Assembly (NCBI GenBank): GCA_002713145.1
Contig: PAVS01000005.1
Location: 219,048-283,047 of the forward strand
Direction of reading: 5' to 3'
Origin: Halobacteriovoraceae bacterium
GTDB taxonomy: Bacteria > Bdellovibrionota > Bacteriovoracia > Bacteriovoracales > Bacteriovoracaceae
DNA: 64,000 nt
The notes under the pieces: generated by a model
Database searches by the model: none
What the model saw: the letters and a program-made list of their open reading frames with translations, nothing else
What the model was told of the DNA's origin: nothing
Shown here: piece by piece, positions 49,578 to 59,034 of the stretch
How positions within the stretch are numbered: the stretch's first letter is position 1
Layout: every line of letters begins with the position of its first letter
Position numbers and translations under genes: made by a program

Positions 49578-50930
49578 TTGAAAGTATTTTTATTAACAAT
49601 GCTAAGCATTAATTTAGCAGTAGCGGGAATAAGTTTTGCCCCAAAAAACTTTGAGGTCAAAGGCAGTCAGGCCGTCTTCGTCGACTTTATCACAATGGAA
49701 TCTGTGGTGACGTATGATCTTAAAGAAAAAGAAACAACAGCAGAATCTACCATTCACTTTAAAGTGATCAAGAAAGGGAAACCACTTTTTGATCTCAAAG
49801 AAAAAGTCATTCGTGCCACTCTCACGGGATCACCTGTTAAGATCGTGGAGGTTGATTCTCCAGATAGAGAAACAAGCTATATGATGGTAGACCAGACACT
49901 TGAGCCTGGAGATTACACTTTAACGCTGACTAACCTTATTGAAGCAAACCAAAGATATGATTGGTATGGAAAATCTGTTCGAGCTGCTTTTTGGATGAGT
50001 GACCTCACTGATAGAAAGTACCTTGAGCAATACTTACCCACAAACCTTGAGTTTGATCAATTTGCACTTACTATGCATGTGAAAATGGTGGGCAATGCTA
50101 AAATGGATCTGCATGAGGTTTATACCAATGGTCAGTTAACCGTGAATGGAAAAAATGATTTTACCATTGAATTTCCAGAGTACTTTACAGCTTCATCTTT
50201 TTACTATCATTTAAGTGTTCAAAACTCATTTGAGAAAACAAGTTTTAATTTTAAATCTATAAATGGTAAGCAAGTTCCAGTTGTTGTTTATTCTTCAAGC
50301 ACTAGCAATGTGAGATCGGCGACAACAAAGACGAAAAAAGTATTAGCTGAGCTAGAAGGGAAACTGGGAGCATGGCCACATCCAAGTTTAGTGGTGTATG
50401 TGGCAGGTTCTGGTGGAATGGAGCACTCAGGTGCCACACGTACGTCTCTCTATGCGCTTGGACATGAACTTATTCATAGTTATTATGCAAGAGGTGTCAT
50501 GCCCATGGATGGGAACTCTGGTTGGATGGACGAAGCCATTGCCTCATGGCGTGATGATGGCTATCAAGTCGCTCAAAGACCTTCTTTTGGTTCTAGTACC
50601 ATGAGTGGACACTCTCCTTATAGAAGAACGACAGATCGTAAGGCCTATAGTCAAGGTGCTAATTTTATGGCCTATCTTAATTACCAGCTCTCTGAGCAAG
50701 GTGGACTCATTGCCTTCTTGAAGCATTTCCATGACTTAAACTCACATAAAAGTGTCACAACTAAAATGTTTAAACAGGAATTGGAAAGCTATTCTGGAAT
50801 GAGCTTTACCAGAGAATTTGATCGTTATATCTATGGTCAGAAAAAAGAGCAATCAACTGACAAAGCTGGTGTAAAGGAGAACCCTTACCATGTTGAACTC
50901 AGCGAGAAAGAGCTAGAGAATTTATTATAA
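49578..50930 (+). CDS. Exported metallopeptidase-like protein (HExxH)
   Basis: YALGHELIHSYYARGVMPMDGNSGWMDEAIASWRDDG. TTG start at 49578 preceded by GAGGAGA and followed by signal peptide KVFLLTMLSINLAVAG. Confidence 0.7.
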   Translation: MKVFLLTMLSINLAVAGISFAPKNFEVKGSQAVFVDFITMESVVTYDLKEKETTAESTIHFKVIKKGKPLFDLKEKVIRATLTGSPVKIVEVDSPDRETSYMMVDQTLEPGDYTLTLTNLIEANQRYDWYGKSVRAAFWMSDLTDRKYLEQYLPTNLEFDQFALTMHVKMVGNAKMDLHEVYTNGQLTVNGKNDFTIEFPEYFTASSFYYHLSVQNSFEKTSFNFKSINGKQVPVVVYSSSTSNVRSATTKTKKVLAELEGKLGAWPHPSLVVYVAGSGGMEHSGATRTSLYALGHELIHSYYARGVMPMDGNSGWMDEAIASWRDDGYQVAQRPSFGSSTMSGHSPYRRTTDRKAYSQGANFMAYLNYQLSEQGGLIAFLKHFHDLNSHKSVTTKMFKQELESYSGMSFTREFDRYIYGQKKEQSTDKAGVKENPYHVELSEKELENLL

Positions 50931-50940
50931 TATCTTATGA

Positions 50941-50967
50941 GGGTCAGACTCGATCTGGCCCTTTTTT
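50941..50967 (+). terminator. Rho-independent terminator
   Basis: GGGTCAGA ctcga TCTGGCCC followed by TTTTTT. Confidence 0.85.
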
Positions 50968-52186
50968 AACTTGATATAACCAAGCGTTTATTTTCAAATT
51001 TCAGTTTTCCAATTTCATACATATATTGATAAAACTTCACATACAACTCACTTCTTAATTCGTTTAACTTCAATTCTGCATCTATTAAGTAAGAATTGAT
51101 ATCAAGAATTTTTAAAGGAGAGATACCACTTCTCCTAGAATAAATACGAAGAAATCTTTTTGCCTCACGAAGAGCTTTAGAGTTTTCTAACTGCTCAACT
51201 CTGTCTGCAAGATTATCAACCTCACCTTTAAGCAGTACCATATTTGATTCAGATTCTGAGTAATCGACTCTTGCTTTTCGTTGTTTGATAAAGCTCTCAA
51301 TGGTATTCTCAGCACGCTTCATATTGGAGTCAAGAAAAGGGACGAGGAAACCAAGCTTAATAGAGAGTCGCTGGTCTTCGACGCTCGCATCTTCAAACTC
51401 TCTTGTTCCCGGCAATTGTCGTTGATCAAAACCGATTCCTACAAATTCTAAAATTTTATTATCCTCTTCTATCTCAAGCTTGCGCTCTATCTGCATTTTT
51501 TCTAAATTAAATTTAGTAAGCTTAACGCTTAAAGCATCGTCTGAGACAGTGGTTTGTTTAAGTTTCTCTTTAATGTAATTCACCGACACCAGTCTTTCAT
51601 TTTCTGCAAACTGATCGAGGGTATAGTTCTCACCCACCAGATGATTGATAGCGGTGACAAGAGCTTTGATTTGGATGAGATGATTTTTACTTTCTTGTTG
51701 ATTGGTTTCTAATTTTTCAATAGCATCAAGGTAATCCTTAGCATCAGCCCGGCCTTTATTCACAAGTTTTTTATTTACACTCACATTGTCTTTGAGAACA
51801 GTATTCATTTTTTTCAAAAGCTGATATTTCTTACGGTACATATTGAGCGAGATATAGAGTTGAATCACTTGATTGAGATCATCTCCCATACTTATTTTTT
51901 GAATGATTTTCTTTCTCTTTTTTTGATTTTCATAGAGCTTTTTTTTGAGTCGATATTCTTTATAATTATCCAAAGAGAACCTGGCTTCGACTTCAATATC
52001 ACCTTCTTTAAATTCATGATCGTCATCTAAGCGAAGAGAGATTTCTTTGATAAAGGGTTTAGGCATCGTGAGTGAAATATCCTGCTCGATGGCATTGATT
52101 TTGGAAATCAGGTCATTTAACGTTATTTTTTTTCCCAAGGCCGTGGTGGCCATCAGACTTATAAATACCAATAAAGCACTTTTCAT
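50966..52186 (-). CDS. TolC-like outer-membrane efflux family protein
   Basis: Signal peptide; long helical segments with VNKKLVNKGRADAKDYLDAIEKLETNQQES (TolC/OEP-like hairpin pattern) and a repeated second half. Confidence 0.65.
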   Translation of the reverse strand: MKSALLVFISLMATTALGKKITLNDLISKINAIEQDISLTMPKPFIKEISLRLDDDHEFKEGDIEVEARFSLDNYKEYRLKKKLYENQKKRKKIIQKISMGDDLNQVIQLYISLNMYRKKYQLLKKMNTVLKDNVSVNKKLVNKGRADAKDYLDAIEKLETNQQESKNHLIQIKALVTAINHLVGENYTLDQFAENERLVSVNYIKEKLKQTTVSDDALSVKLTKFNLEKMQIERKLEIEEDNKILEFVGIGFDQRQLPGTREFEDASVEDQRLSIKLGFLVPFLDSNMKRAENTIESFIKQRKARVDYSESESNMVLLKGEVDNLADRVEQLENSKALREAKRFLRIYSRRSGISPLKILDINSYLIDAELKLNELRSELYVKFYQYMYEIGKLKFENKRLVISS

Positions 52187-52198
52187 TTCACTTCCAAC

Positions 52199-53992
52199 TT
52201 ATTCGAGTTTGATAGTAGACATAACAAGAGGGGCATCTTGATCATTATTATCAAAAACAACAAGAAATTCGTTTTGAGTGGCATCAAAGGTAATCCCCTC
52301 TGGCCTATGATCAGAATAGTTCTTAAGCTCGACAACTGGACTTTGATAGTCAAAGCTCGTTTTAAGCACGCGCCCTCGGTTCTTATACTTATTATTTCCT
52401 GTAACGATATAGAGGTCTTTTTTATGTAGTAAGAGATCGCTTATCCCCTCATGTCTATCTGTTTTTCTATTCACAGGCAGCTTATAGGTTCTAAAGATAC
52501 TTACCTGTCGTCGTGAGAGCTTACCTTTCTCAAACATTCTGTCTAAATGATTTATTTGCAAGATACTGACTTCATTATTATCACCCACATCATTACGAAG
52601 ACCTAAGTAGGCAGTGTTCTCATAAACAACTAAACCTTCCACATCGATTTCTATATTATGCTTCCCTTTTTTCTTCTTTACTAACTTCACCCATTCATCT
52701 TTTGAGTATTTATCAGCTAAATCATCCAATAAATTAAATAAGTTCACTTCTTTTTTAGAAATAAGCTGAACGCCTTTTCGCTCTAATTGAATAAGTTTTT
52801 GGCGAAGTTTCGAGAGCTTGCCATTTTTAGATTCAGACTGAGAAGATGATATATATATGTTCCCCTTTTCATCTTGGGTGATCGCTTCCATATCCTTTAT
52901 CTCTTTTAGTCCTTCCACCGTAATGATATGGGGGTCAATGGTTCCATCTCTATTCAGTAAATAAACGAGGGGTTTGTGATCATAATTATCATCACTAATG
53001 AACATAAATTTATTTAGCTCTTTAACAAATAATACCCCTGATGGTTCGATATTATTTTCTGATAATTCTCCAGGTTTAATTTCAATAATCTCATAGGAAA
53101 AAGACTTAGGATTTGTTTCCTTTGCTACTGACTGATTTAGAAAAGAGATATTATTTCCTTCTTCCACATCGATGAAAACTTTTTCACCTAAGAGAAAAGA
53201 GTTTTTATGAGGAATTTCGATCATAACCTCTCGCCCCCAGACCTTAATCTCTGGCGTTCTGCGAAACCTTTCCGGAAACTCGACGATCCTTGTTCCTACT
53301 GACTTTACTCTGGCCACCACACTTTGTTTTGATGAAAGGGATTTCACATATACTTTTTTGCCTTCCGCAACTTGATTGGATAGGTTTTCGTGAATATAAC
53401 CTCTGACAAAACTCGGTGTTTTTTTATGCAAAGTCAGAATGGGAGTAAAAGGAGAAACAAGCTCACCTACTTTGAAGTTTACAAATCCAATATGCCCATC
53501 AAAATTTGAGAAAATATATTGTTCCGCTTGGTCTGTTTTGAGAAGTTTAAGTTCTTTCTCTAGGTTTTTAATTTGTATACTCAGAAGGTCTTCGTCTTCA
53601 TTTGTCCCTTGAGATCTTTTATAATTTCTCATGCTCTTAATATTAGCATTAAGCTCAGAGTTAAGCTTATACTGGGCCCGTAACTCATCAAGTCTATAAG
53701 TGACTTCATTTATACTTTTTTCCAAGTCTTTTCGTTCAAGTTGAACTAGGAGTTCTCCTTGTTTAACATACTGGCCAGGGATGACATTGATCCCCTTGAT
53801 CACAACCGGATGGCGTGATGTGATATTGACTTCCTTAGAATCTGTTTCTCCTACAAACTTGTGAGATGAAGATGTCATCGAGTTAACCATGATAATAGTT
53901 AAAAGAGTCAGTATCCACACTGACAGATAAAGTTTATTTTCAACAAACTTCTCTTTTAATAATTCAAAATCAACTTGTTGGAGCAGTTTCAT
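52199..53992 (-). CDS. HlyD-like membrane fusion protein fused to C-terminal beta-propeller (DUF3616/SdiA-regulated-like)
   Basis: N-terminal TM; lipoyl/barrel-sandwich VIPGQYVKQGELLVQLERKDLEKSI and SNFDGHIGFVNFKVGELVSPFTPILTL; C-terminal repeats DMEAITQDEKGNIYISS, DVEGLVVYENTAYLGLR, HEGISDLLLHKKDLYIVTG, RPEGITFDATQNEFLVVFDN. Confidence 0.75.
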   Translation of the reverse strand: MKLLQQVDFELLKEKFVENKLYLSVWILTLLTIIMVNSMTSSSHKFVGETDSKEVNITSRHPVVIKGINVIPGQYVKQGELLVQLERKDLEKSINEVTYRLDELRAQYKLNSELNANIKSMRNYKRSQGTNEDEDLLSIQIKNLEKELKLLKTDQAEQYIFSNFDGHIGFVNFKVGELVSPFTPILTLHKKTPSFVRGYIHENLSNQVAEGKKVYVKSLSSKQSVVARVKSVGTRIVEFPERFRRTPEIKVWGREVMIEIPHKNSFLLGEKVFIDVEEGNNISFLNQSVAKETNPKSFSYEIIEIKPGELSENNIEPSGVLFVKELNKFMFISDDNYDHKPLVYLLNRDGTIDPHIITVEGLKEIKDMEAITQDEKGNIYISSSQSESKNGKLSKLRQKLIQLERKGVQLISKKEVNLFNLLDDLADKYSKDEWVKLVKKKKGKHNIEIDVEGLVVYENTAYLGLRNDVGDNNEVSILQINHLDRMFEKGKLSRRQVSIFRTYKLPVNRKTDRHEGISDLLLHKKDLYIVTGNNKYKNRGRVLKTSFDYQSPVVELKNYSDHRPEGITFDATQNEFLVVFDNNDQDAPLVMSTIKLE

Positions 53993-54716
53993 TTGGTCCT
54001 TTGTCCTTGTTTTTATTTTTTGACTTCTTCTTATTGAGCTCGACCATCAACTCTTGAGTTGAAAAGCGTAAGCCTTTCATGGAGGAGATTTCTTGCAAGC
54101 CCCCCATTAATTGGTCGTGTGTTATATCATTTTTAAGCTTAATTTGGTAGTTATATGCGAGTCGTTTTCCTTTAGATGCTTCAGCTAAGGACACGAGTGA
54201 GTAATGCTGACAATGCTTAGACATGACCTCTTCGAGTTGTCTTTTTTCTTCTGCTGTATTGTCTAAACTAAAGCGGAGGATTCCATCAAAATAATCTTCT
54301 TTACTAAAAGGCATGGTGCTTACAATCATGGCAAAAATTGAATAACCTATAGTTCCAAGTGCTGCGATGGTAAAAGCATAGACCCCACAAGCAATTCCCA
54401 CTGCAAGTGACATAAAGACAAAGATCATATCTCTTGGGTCTCGCATATTATTACGAAACCGAATCATGGCTAGCGCTCCCATCATTCCTAAACCACGAGC
54501 TAGATTATCGCCTATGGCCTGCATGGCCACGGTGGCCACAATGGATGCTAGAATGAGAGCTTGTACGTAATTTCTTGAGTAACTTAAACCCTGGTAAGTT
54601 CGCTGATATGTCATGGCAATAAGAGAAGAGAGCACAAAAGATAAACATATCGAATAAGTGATCGATATTGTTGTTGGATTTTGTACTGTCGTAAATAAGC
54701 TCGACATATCAAGCAT
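53970..54716 (-). CDS. DUF4956 family membrane protein
   Basis: QALILASIVATVAMQAIGDNLARGLGMMGALAMIRFRNNMRDPRDMIFVFMSLAVGIACGVYAFTIAALGTI is the DUF4956 core. Confidence 0.82.
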   Translation of the reverse strand: MLDMSSLFTTVQNPTTISITYSICLSFVLSSLIAMTYQRTYQGLSYSRNYVQALILASIVATVAMQAIGDNLARGLGMMGALAMIRFRNNMRDPRDMIFVFMSLAVGIACGVYAFTIAALGTIGYSIFAMIVSTMPFSKEDYFDGILRFSLDNTAEEKRQLEEVMSKHCQHYSLVSLAEASKGKRLAYNYQIKLKNDITHDQLMGGLQEISSMKGLRFSTQELMVELNKKKSKNKNKDKGPNETAPTS

Positions 54717-55252
54717 AGCTGTCCTTTAGTTTATGAAACTTAAGTGTACAACGCGCAGCACAATTCAACAATTATAGAGTCTTTCTTTGTAAATTTTACA
54801 GATGTTAAAAAGGATTTTTACGAGATAAGTCATTGATTTTTATAAGAAGGTCTTGGCAAGAGATGAAAAAGTAAGCACAAATAAAGGGTTTCTCACCAAG
54901 ACCTCATCTTAAAGCTTGAACAAACTCTCTTAAGTCCAAGCTCTAGGATCACTATCGAGTAGATCAGTAAAAAATAATGAGCAGTTCACGAGACTAGTAG
55001 CATAAACATAAGGAGTGATAATAGACAGCACAAATAACGTTCACTTGACTCACTTAGTTTTTAATAACTCCAATTTTAGATTTAACGTAACCCTCTCTAC
55101 CGAATGATTAATCCATGTATTCATTATACGAGAGTAATGAATTTAAAAGAAATAAAGGCAAAGTCTTAAGGGGAAAAGACTGAAAAATTCATTACATAGT
55201 GAAAATCAACTTAATTGAAGGGTGACCTATATTGTAGGCAAAAACAGAGGGC

Positions 55253-55915
55253 TTATAAACTTTTTAAACACTTAGGCTCTTTCCATTTATAGTTGTTACA
55301 ATTTTTTGAGAAGTTTAAACCAAGGCCTTTAATTTCTACCCGATGATTCTGAAATTCAGGACAGCTCTGATGGGTTTTATAATTGAGCCCTTTACAGTTT
55401 TTTTCTTTAAAATTTTTATATTCACAACTCAACACTTTCATTTGGGCCAGCGCATCTCGAGAGCAGATATGACCGAGGTTTTGGGCACTGTCGACAAAAT
55501 AAAACTCTTTATTCAATTGGCAATTCGCTGCATCTTTATTGAGCTTAAGACATTGGTCTACTGCTTGGATGAAAATTTCTGAAACTTTTGATTTAAAGGT
55601 AGGAAAAAGATATCTCGTGAGGCTTGAAAAATTATAATAACAAATCTCTGAGTTGTTTTCATGGTAGTATTTAAAAAGTATCTCTTCGGGATAGGTCTTA
55701 AAAGTTTTATTAAACTCTAGCCGATCAGGGGAAGTGAGGTCACTTAAACCAAAATCTTGGCAGCCTTTTTTAAGAAGCTTTCCTAAATTGGCTTCATTCT
55801 CTTTTAAACTCAAATCACTATTATAATGATATTGACTTAATTCTCCATAAGCATAGGAATGAAATGCGAAAACGAGGATAAGGAATAAATTGTTCATGAG
55901 ATTTATTATCCTCAA
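55253..55915 (-). CDS. Hypothetical exported Cys-rich protein
   Basis: Signal peptide-like N-terminus; many Cys. Confidence 0.55.
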   Translation of the reverse strand: MRIINLMNNLFLILVFAFHSYAYGELSQYHYNSDLSLKENEANLGKLLKKGCQDFGLSDLTSPDRLEFNKTFKTYPEEILFKYYHENNSEICYYNFSSLTRYLFPTFKSKVSEIFIQAVDQCLKLNKDAANCQLNKEFYFVDSAQNLGHICSRDALAQMKVLSCEYKNFKEKNCKGLNYKTHQSCPEFQNHRVEIKGLGLNFSKNCNNYKWKEPKCLKSL

Positions 55916-55942
55916 ATTAATTAATAAAACAAGCTCCTTTGG

Positions 55943-56605
55943 CTATTGCCTTGAGCTCTTAGCTTCATATTTTCTTAAGATTTTTTTTAATGGACCGGTA
56001 TAGGCCGTTTTGTTGTGAATATCCCCATAAGCAATCTCCACCGGGTTCATACAGTGTCTGATTCCATGGGGAAGTTTTAAGATAAAGACAATCCCCTTTT
56101 CTGAGAAATAAAAATTTAAATATTCCTTAAATAACTTCTCGCTCTCTAAATAATAAGTAATTTCATCCTGACAAGCTTCTTGAGTGATGCGCGAGTATAA
56201 TTTCTCACGTATTAAGCTCAGAGTGCTGGATTTCTTTTGAAAAATATCATCTAGAGTCACTAACCTATTATTTTCGAGATCGTATGAGAATGAGTGATCA
56301 ATATCCAAACTGGGGTGAACACCGTCGCAATTATAATTAGAGCGGATTTTAATGCTCAAAATATCATTTTTTGAATACTGAATACTCGTATAGTTTTCCC
56401 AAAAGCTAAAAGGTTTATCTGCAAAGCGTGGATGACATCTCAGCCTCGCTAATCTTTTGCTCAGCTCAGTGTTAAAATGATGTTTTACCTTTTCATCTGA
56501 AAATGTTTCGATAAAAGGTATAGAGCTGTTTTTAAATTTTAAAATTTTTGAATCTGCTGAAAGGTTTTGAATGAACAAGAGCAGAATAATCAGTGTCCGC
56601 GTCAT
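55943..56605 (-). CDS. Hypothetical exported protein, DUF3298-like
   Basis: Signal peptide; NNRLVTLDDIFQ...LNFYFSEKGIVFILKLPHGIRHCMNPVEIAYGDI pattern. Confidence 0.5.
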   Translation of the reverse strand: MTRTLIILLLFIQNLSADSKILKFKNSSIPFIETFSDEKVKHHFNTELSKRLARLRCHPRFADKPFSFWENYTSIQYSKNDILSIKIRSNYNCDGVHPSLDIDHSFSYDLENNRLVTLDDIFQKKSSTLSLIREKLYSRITQEACQDEITYYLESEKLFKEYLNFYFSEKGIVFILKLPHGIRHCMNPVEIAYGDIHNKTAYTGPLKKILRKYEAKSSRQ

Positions 56606-56708
56606 GGAGATATCTTAGCATCTTTAGCCATACTTTTAAATATCGATTATTTGAGGCAGCATCTCGTTATGAAAAATAAAATGCCTGAAAAAGTTTGCAG
56701 CCCAAAGA

Positions 56709-57182
56709 TTAAAAGTAATATCTCACACCGACTAATAGGTTTGAATCGTAGTCTGTTGCAGGGACAATATTCAAGACGACAGCAGCATCAGCAAATGCTT
56801 TGAGAGGTGAGGATCCGATATCATAAAGAAGCCCTACACTTGCTCTGGCTCCGACTTTGTAGTCATCCTTATCTTCTTTCTTTTCGTAAGTTCGGTAACG
56901 CACACCCAGTCCGTAGTACCAGGACATGACTTGGCCTTCAAGTTTTAAGGACTCTGGCTTTTTAAATAATCTGGTGACATGAAGATGTAATTTTCTTCTG
57001 TCTCCAATATCAAATGAAAGAGCACTGTCATAACTGGCCACATCATTTAGAATATACTCCCCTGAGATCGCAGCATAACTACCGGCACCACCACCGACAC
57101 CATATTTCAGGTCAGAAGAAAAAGCTCTGGCACTCATAACAAGGAGGATAAAAAGAAGTAAATTTTTAAAAATTGTTTTCAT
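56709..57182 (-). CDS. Hypothetical outer-membrane beta-barrel-like protein
   Basis: Signal peptide; strand-rich, terminal YDSNLLVGVRYYF. Confidence 0.55.
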   Translation of the reverse strand: MKTIFKNLLLFILLVMSARAFSSDLKYGVGGGAGSYAAISGEYILNDVASYDSALSFDIGDRRKLHLHVTRLFKKPESLKLEGQVMSWYYGLGVRYRTYEKKEDKDDYKVGARASVGLLYDIGSSPLKAFADAAVVLNIVPATDYDSNLLVGVRYYF

Positions 57183-57212
57183 GAAAATAGTTTATTTTTA
57201 TTTTAAATATAT

Positions 57213-57962
57213 TCAAGAAATATTCTGTTTAAATACAGTGTTAATACTTGAGTAATAATTTTCTCCAAACAAATTATAGTGGTTTAAATTATGATAGAGA
57301 TTATAAAGAGCCTTTCTTTTTTCAAAGTTTTTATCAAGGGGGTATTCATGATGATAAGCTTCATAAAAATCCTTACTGAAGCCTCCAAATAATTTACTCA
57401 TAGCGATATCAACTTCTCGATCACCATAGTAAACAGCGGGGTCAATAACATAGACGTCTCTCACTGTAGCAATATAATTGCCAGACCATAAGTCTCCGTG
57501 GACGAGACTAGCTTCTGGTCTGTGGTCATTGAGGAGTTGCCTAAGTGCAGCTTCATTCTTAGACAGCCAACTGAGAGCCTGATCTCTTACACTCATCTTT
57601 TGGATCATCTCTATTTGGAAACGGAGCCTATTCTCAATAAAGAAAGTAGCCCAGTCATCACAAGGCGTATTTTTTTGGGGGTTAAGTCCAATATAATTAT
57701 CTTCAAAAAAACCAAATTTATCTGTGGTGCATCTGTGTAGATTGGCCAATTGAAAACCTAATTCAATAAAATGTTCGGGTTGAGCCGGTTGCGATTCAAG
57801 ATATTCCAGCAGAAGTTTTTCTTGAGTCAAACTGATAATTTCAGGGGTTTTCAGGGCATGTTTTTTATCAAAAAACTTTTGGATTTCTTTAAGACCAGTT
57901 GCTTCACATTCGAGTGATCTCGAAAAAGCTATAGGATTTTTCTTTTCAAAAGTTTTCATCAC
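57213..57962 (-). CDS. Fructosamine kinase family protein
   Basis: QLANLHRCTTDKFGFFEDNYIGLNPQKNTPCDDWATFFIENRLRFQIE; LVHGDLWSGNYI; VIDPAVYYGDREVDIAMSKLFGGF. Confidence 0.87.
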   Translation of the reverse strand: MMKTFEKKNPIAFSRSLECEATGLKEIQKFFDKKHALKTPEIISLTQEKLLLEYLESQPAQPEHFIELGFQLANLHRCTTDKFGFFEDNYIGLNPQKNTPCDDWATFFIENRLRFQIEMIQKMSVRDQALSWLSKNEAALRQLLNDHRPEASLVHGDLWSGNYIATVRDVYVIDPAVYYGDREVDIAMSKLFGGFSKDFYEAYHHEYPLDKNFEKRKALYNLYHNLNHYNLFGENYYSSINTVFKQNIS

Positions 57963-57973
57963 TATAGAGGGAA

Positions 57974-58282
57974 TTATAATCGGTATTGCTCAGAGCAATT
58001 CTTAACTAATTCCTCATAGCACATTCCATCCACTCCCCAATAGGCACAACAGCTATCGGGGTTGAAAAATTTCTCTTGAAATAAAGGGGCGCTGTCTTTA
58101 TAGCAGTCAGGCACAATTTCTTCATAGCAACGCCCATCCCTTCCTCTCACCATACAACATTGGATATTAGGGGCTTGCTCGATAGAATATTTTTGAGATT
58201 TTTGTGAGTGAGTGCAGGAACCAAAAAAGACTCCTGCACATATTAGAATAAATAAGTGTAAATTAAGCTTCTGATTTCTCAT
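57974..58282 (-). CDS. Small lipoprotein with duplicated Cys motif
   Basis: MRNQKLNLHLFILICAGVFFGSCTHSQ (lipobox); start at 58282 overlaps the rplY 3' end. Confidence 0.62.
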   Translation of the reverse strand: MRNQKLNLHLFILICAGVFFGSCTHSQKSQKYSIEQAPNIQCCMVRGRDGRCYEEIVPDCYKDSAPLFQEKFFNPDSCCAYWGVDGMCYEELVKNCSEQYRL

Positions 58283-58928
58283 CGTTATCATCAGAACCTT
58301 CAGCAGCAGCTTCATCGCCACCTTGTTCTGTTGCTGGAACCGCTTCAGGATCGAGATCACCTTCTGTCACTTCTTCTTCAGCTTGTTGTTTTGGCATGGT
58401 ACATGTCACCACAGCAAGTTCAGCTTCATCAATCAACTCAAGTCCACTGGCGAGTTTTAAATCACCAAAAGAAAGTGAGTCACCAATATTCATTCCAGAG
58501 ATATCAACTTCTATCGAGTTTGGAATATCTTTAGGTGCGGCTGCGACTTGAATGACATCGCGAATCTGTTGAATCATTCCACCTTCTTTTTTACCAGCAG
58601 CTTCTCCAACTAACTCGAGAGGAACTTTAACCGTGGTCTTCTCACCTCTTTTCAATTTATGAAAATTGATATGAGTTGTTTTTCCAAAAACAGTTGTATC
58701 AATGAGTTTTGTGTTTACGAGAATTTTTTTACCCGCTACATCTAGTTCAAAGATTTTTCCATTCTTGTTGTACGTATCTCTAAAGGCCAAGTAATCTACA
58801 AAGACAGGAACTGAATCCATACCTTTCCCATAAACCACGCCTGGAACTTTACCTTCAGCGCGAAATTTATCTAAATCACCTTTAGAAAATTTTAATTCTC
58901 TTTTTTCTGTTGTTAATACATCACTCAT
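58263..58928 (-). CDS. rplY: Ribosomal protein bL25 (Ctc form)
   Basis: LKFSKGDLDKFRAEGKVPGVVYGKGMDSVPVFV...VNTKLIDTTVFGKTTHINFHKLKRGEKTTVKVPLELVGEA; acidic C-terminal tail. Confidence 0.9.
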   Translation of the reverse strand: MSDVLTTEKRELKFSKGDLDKFRAEGKVPGVVYGKGMDSVPVFVDYLAFRDTYNKNGKIFELDVAGKKILVNTKLIDTTVFGKTTHINFHKLKRGEKTTVKVPLELVGEAAGKKEGGMIQQIRDVIQVAAAPKDIPNSIEVDISGMNIGDSLSFGDLKLASGLELIDEAELAVVTCTMPKQQAEEEVTEGDLDPEAVPATEQGGDEAAAEGSDDNDEKSEA

Positions 58929-59034
58929 ATTCGTCCTTTTTTTATTCAGTATTAATGCATTAACTAGGCTAAAACACTGTCAACAATTTATCAAGCCACA
59001 GAGCTCAAAGGGGGGAAAGTGGACTTTCTTTCCC

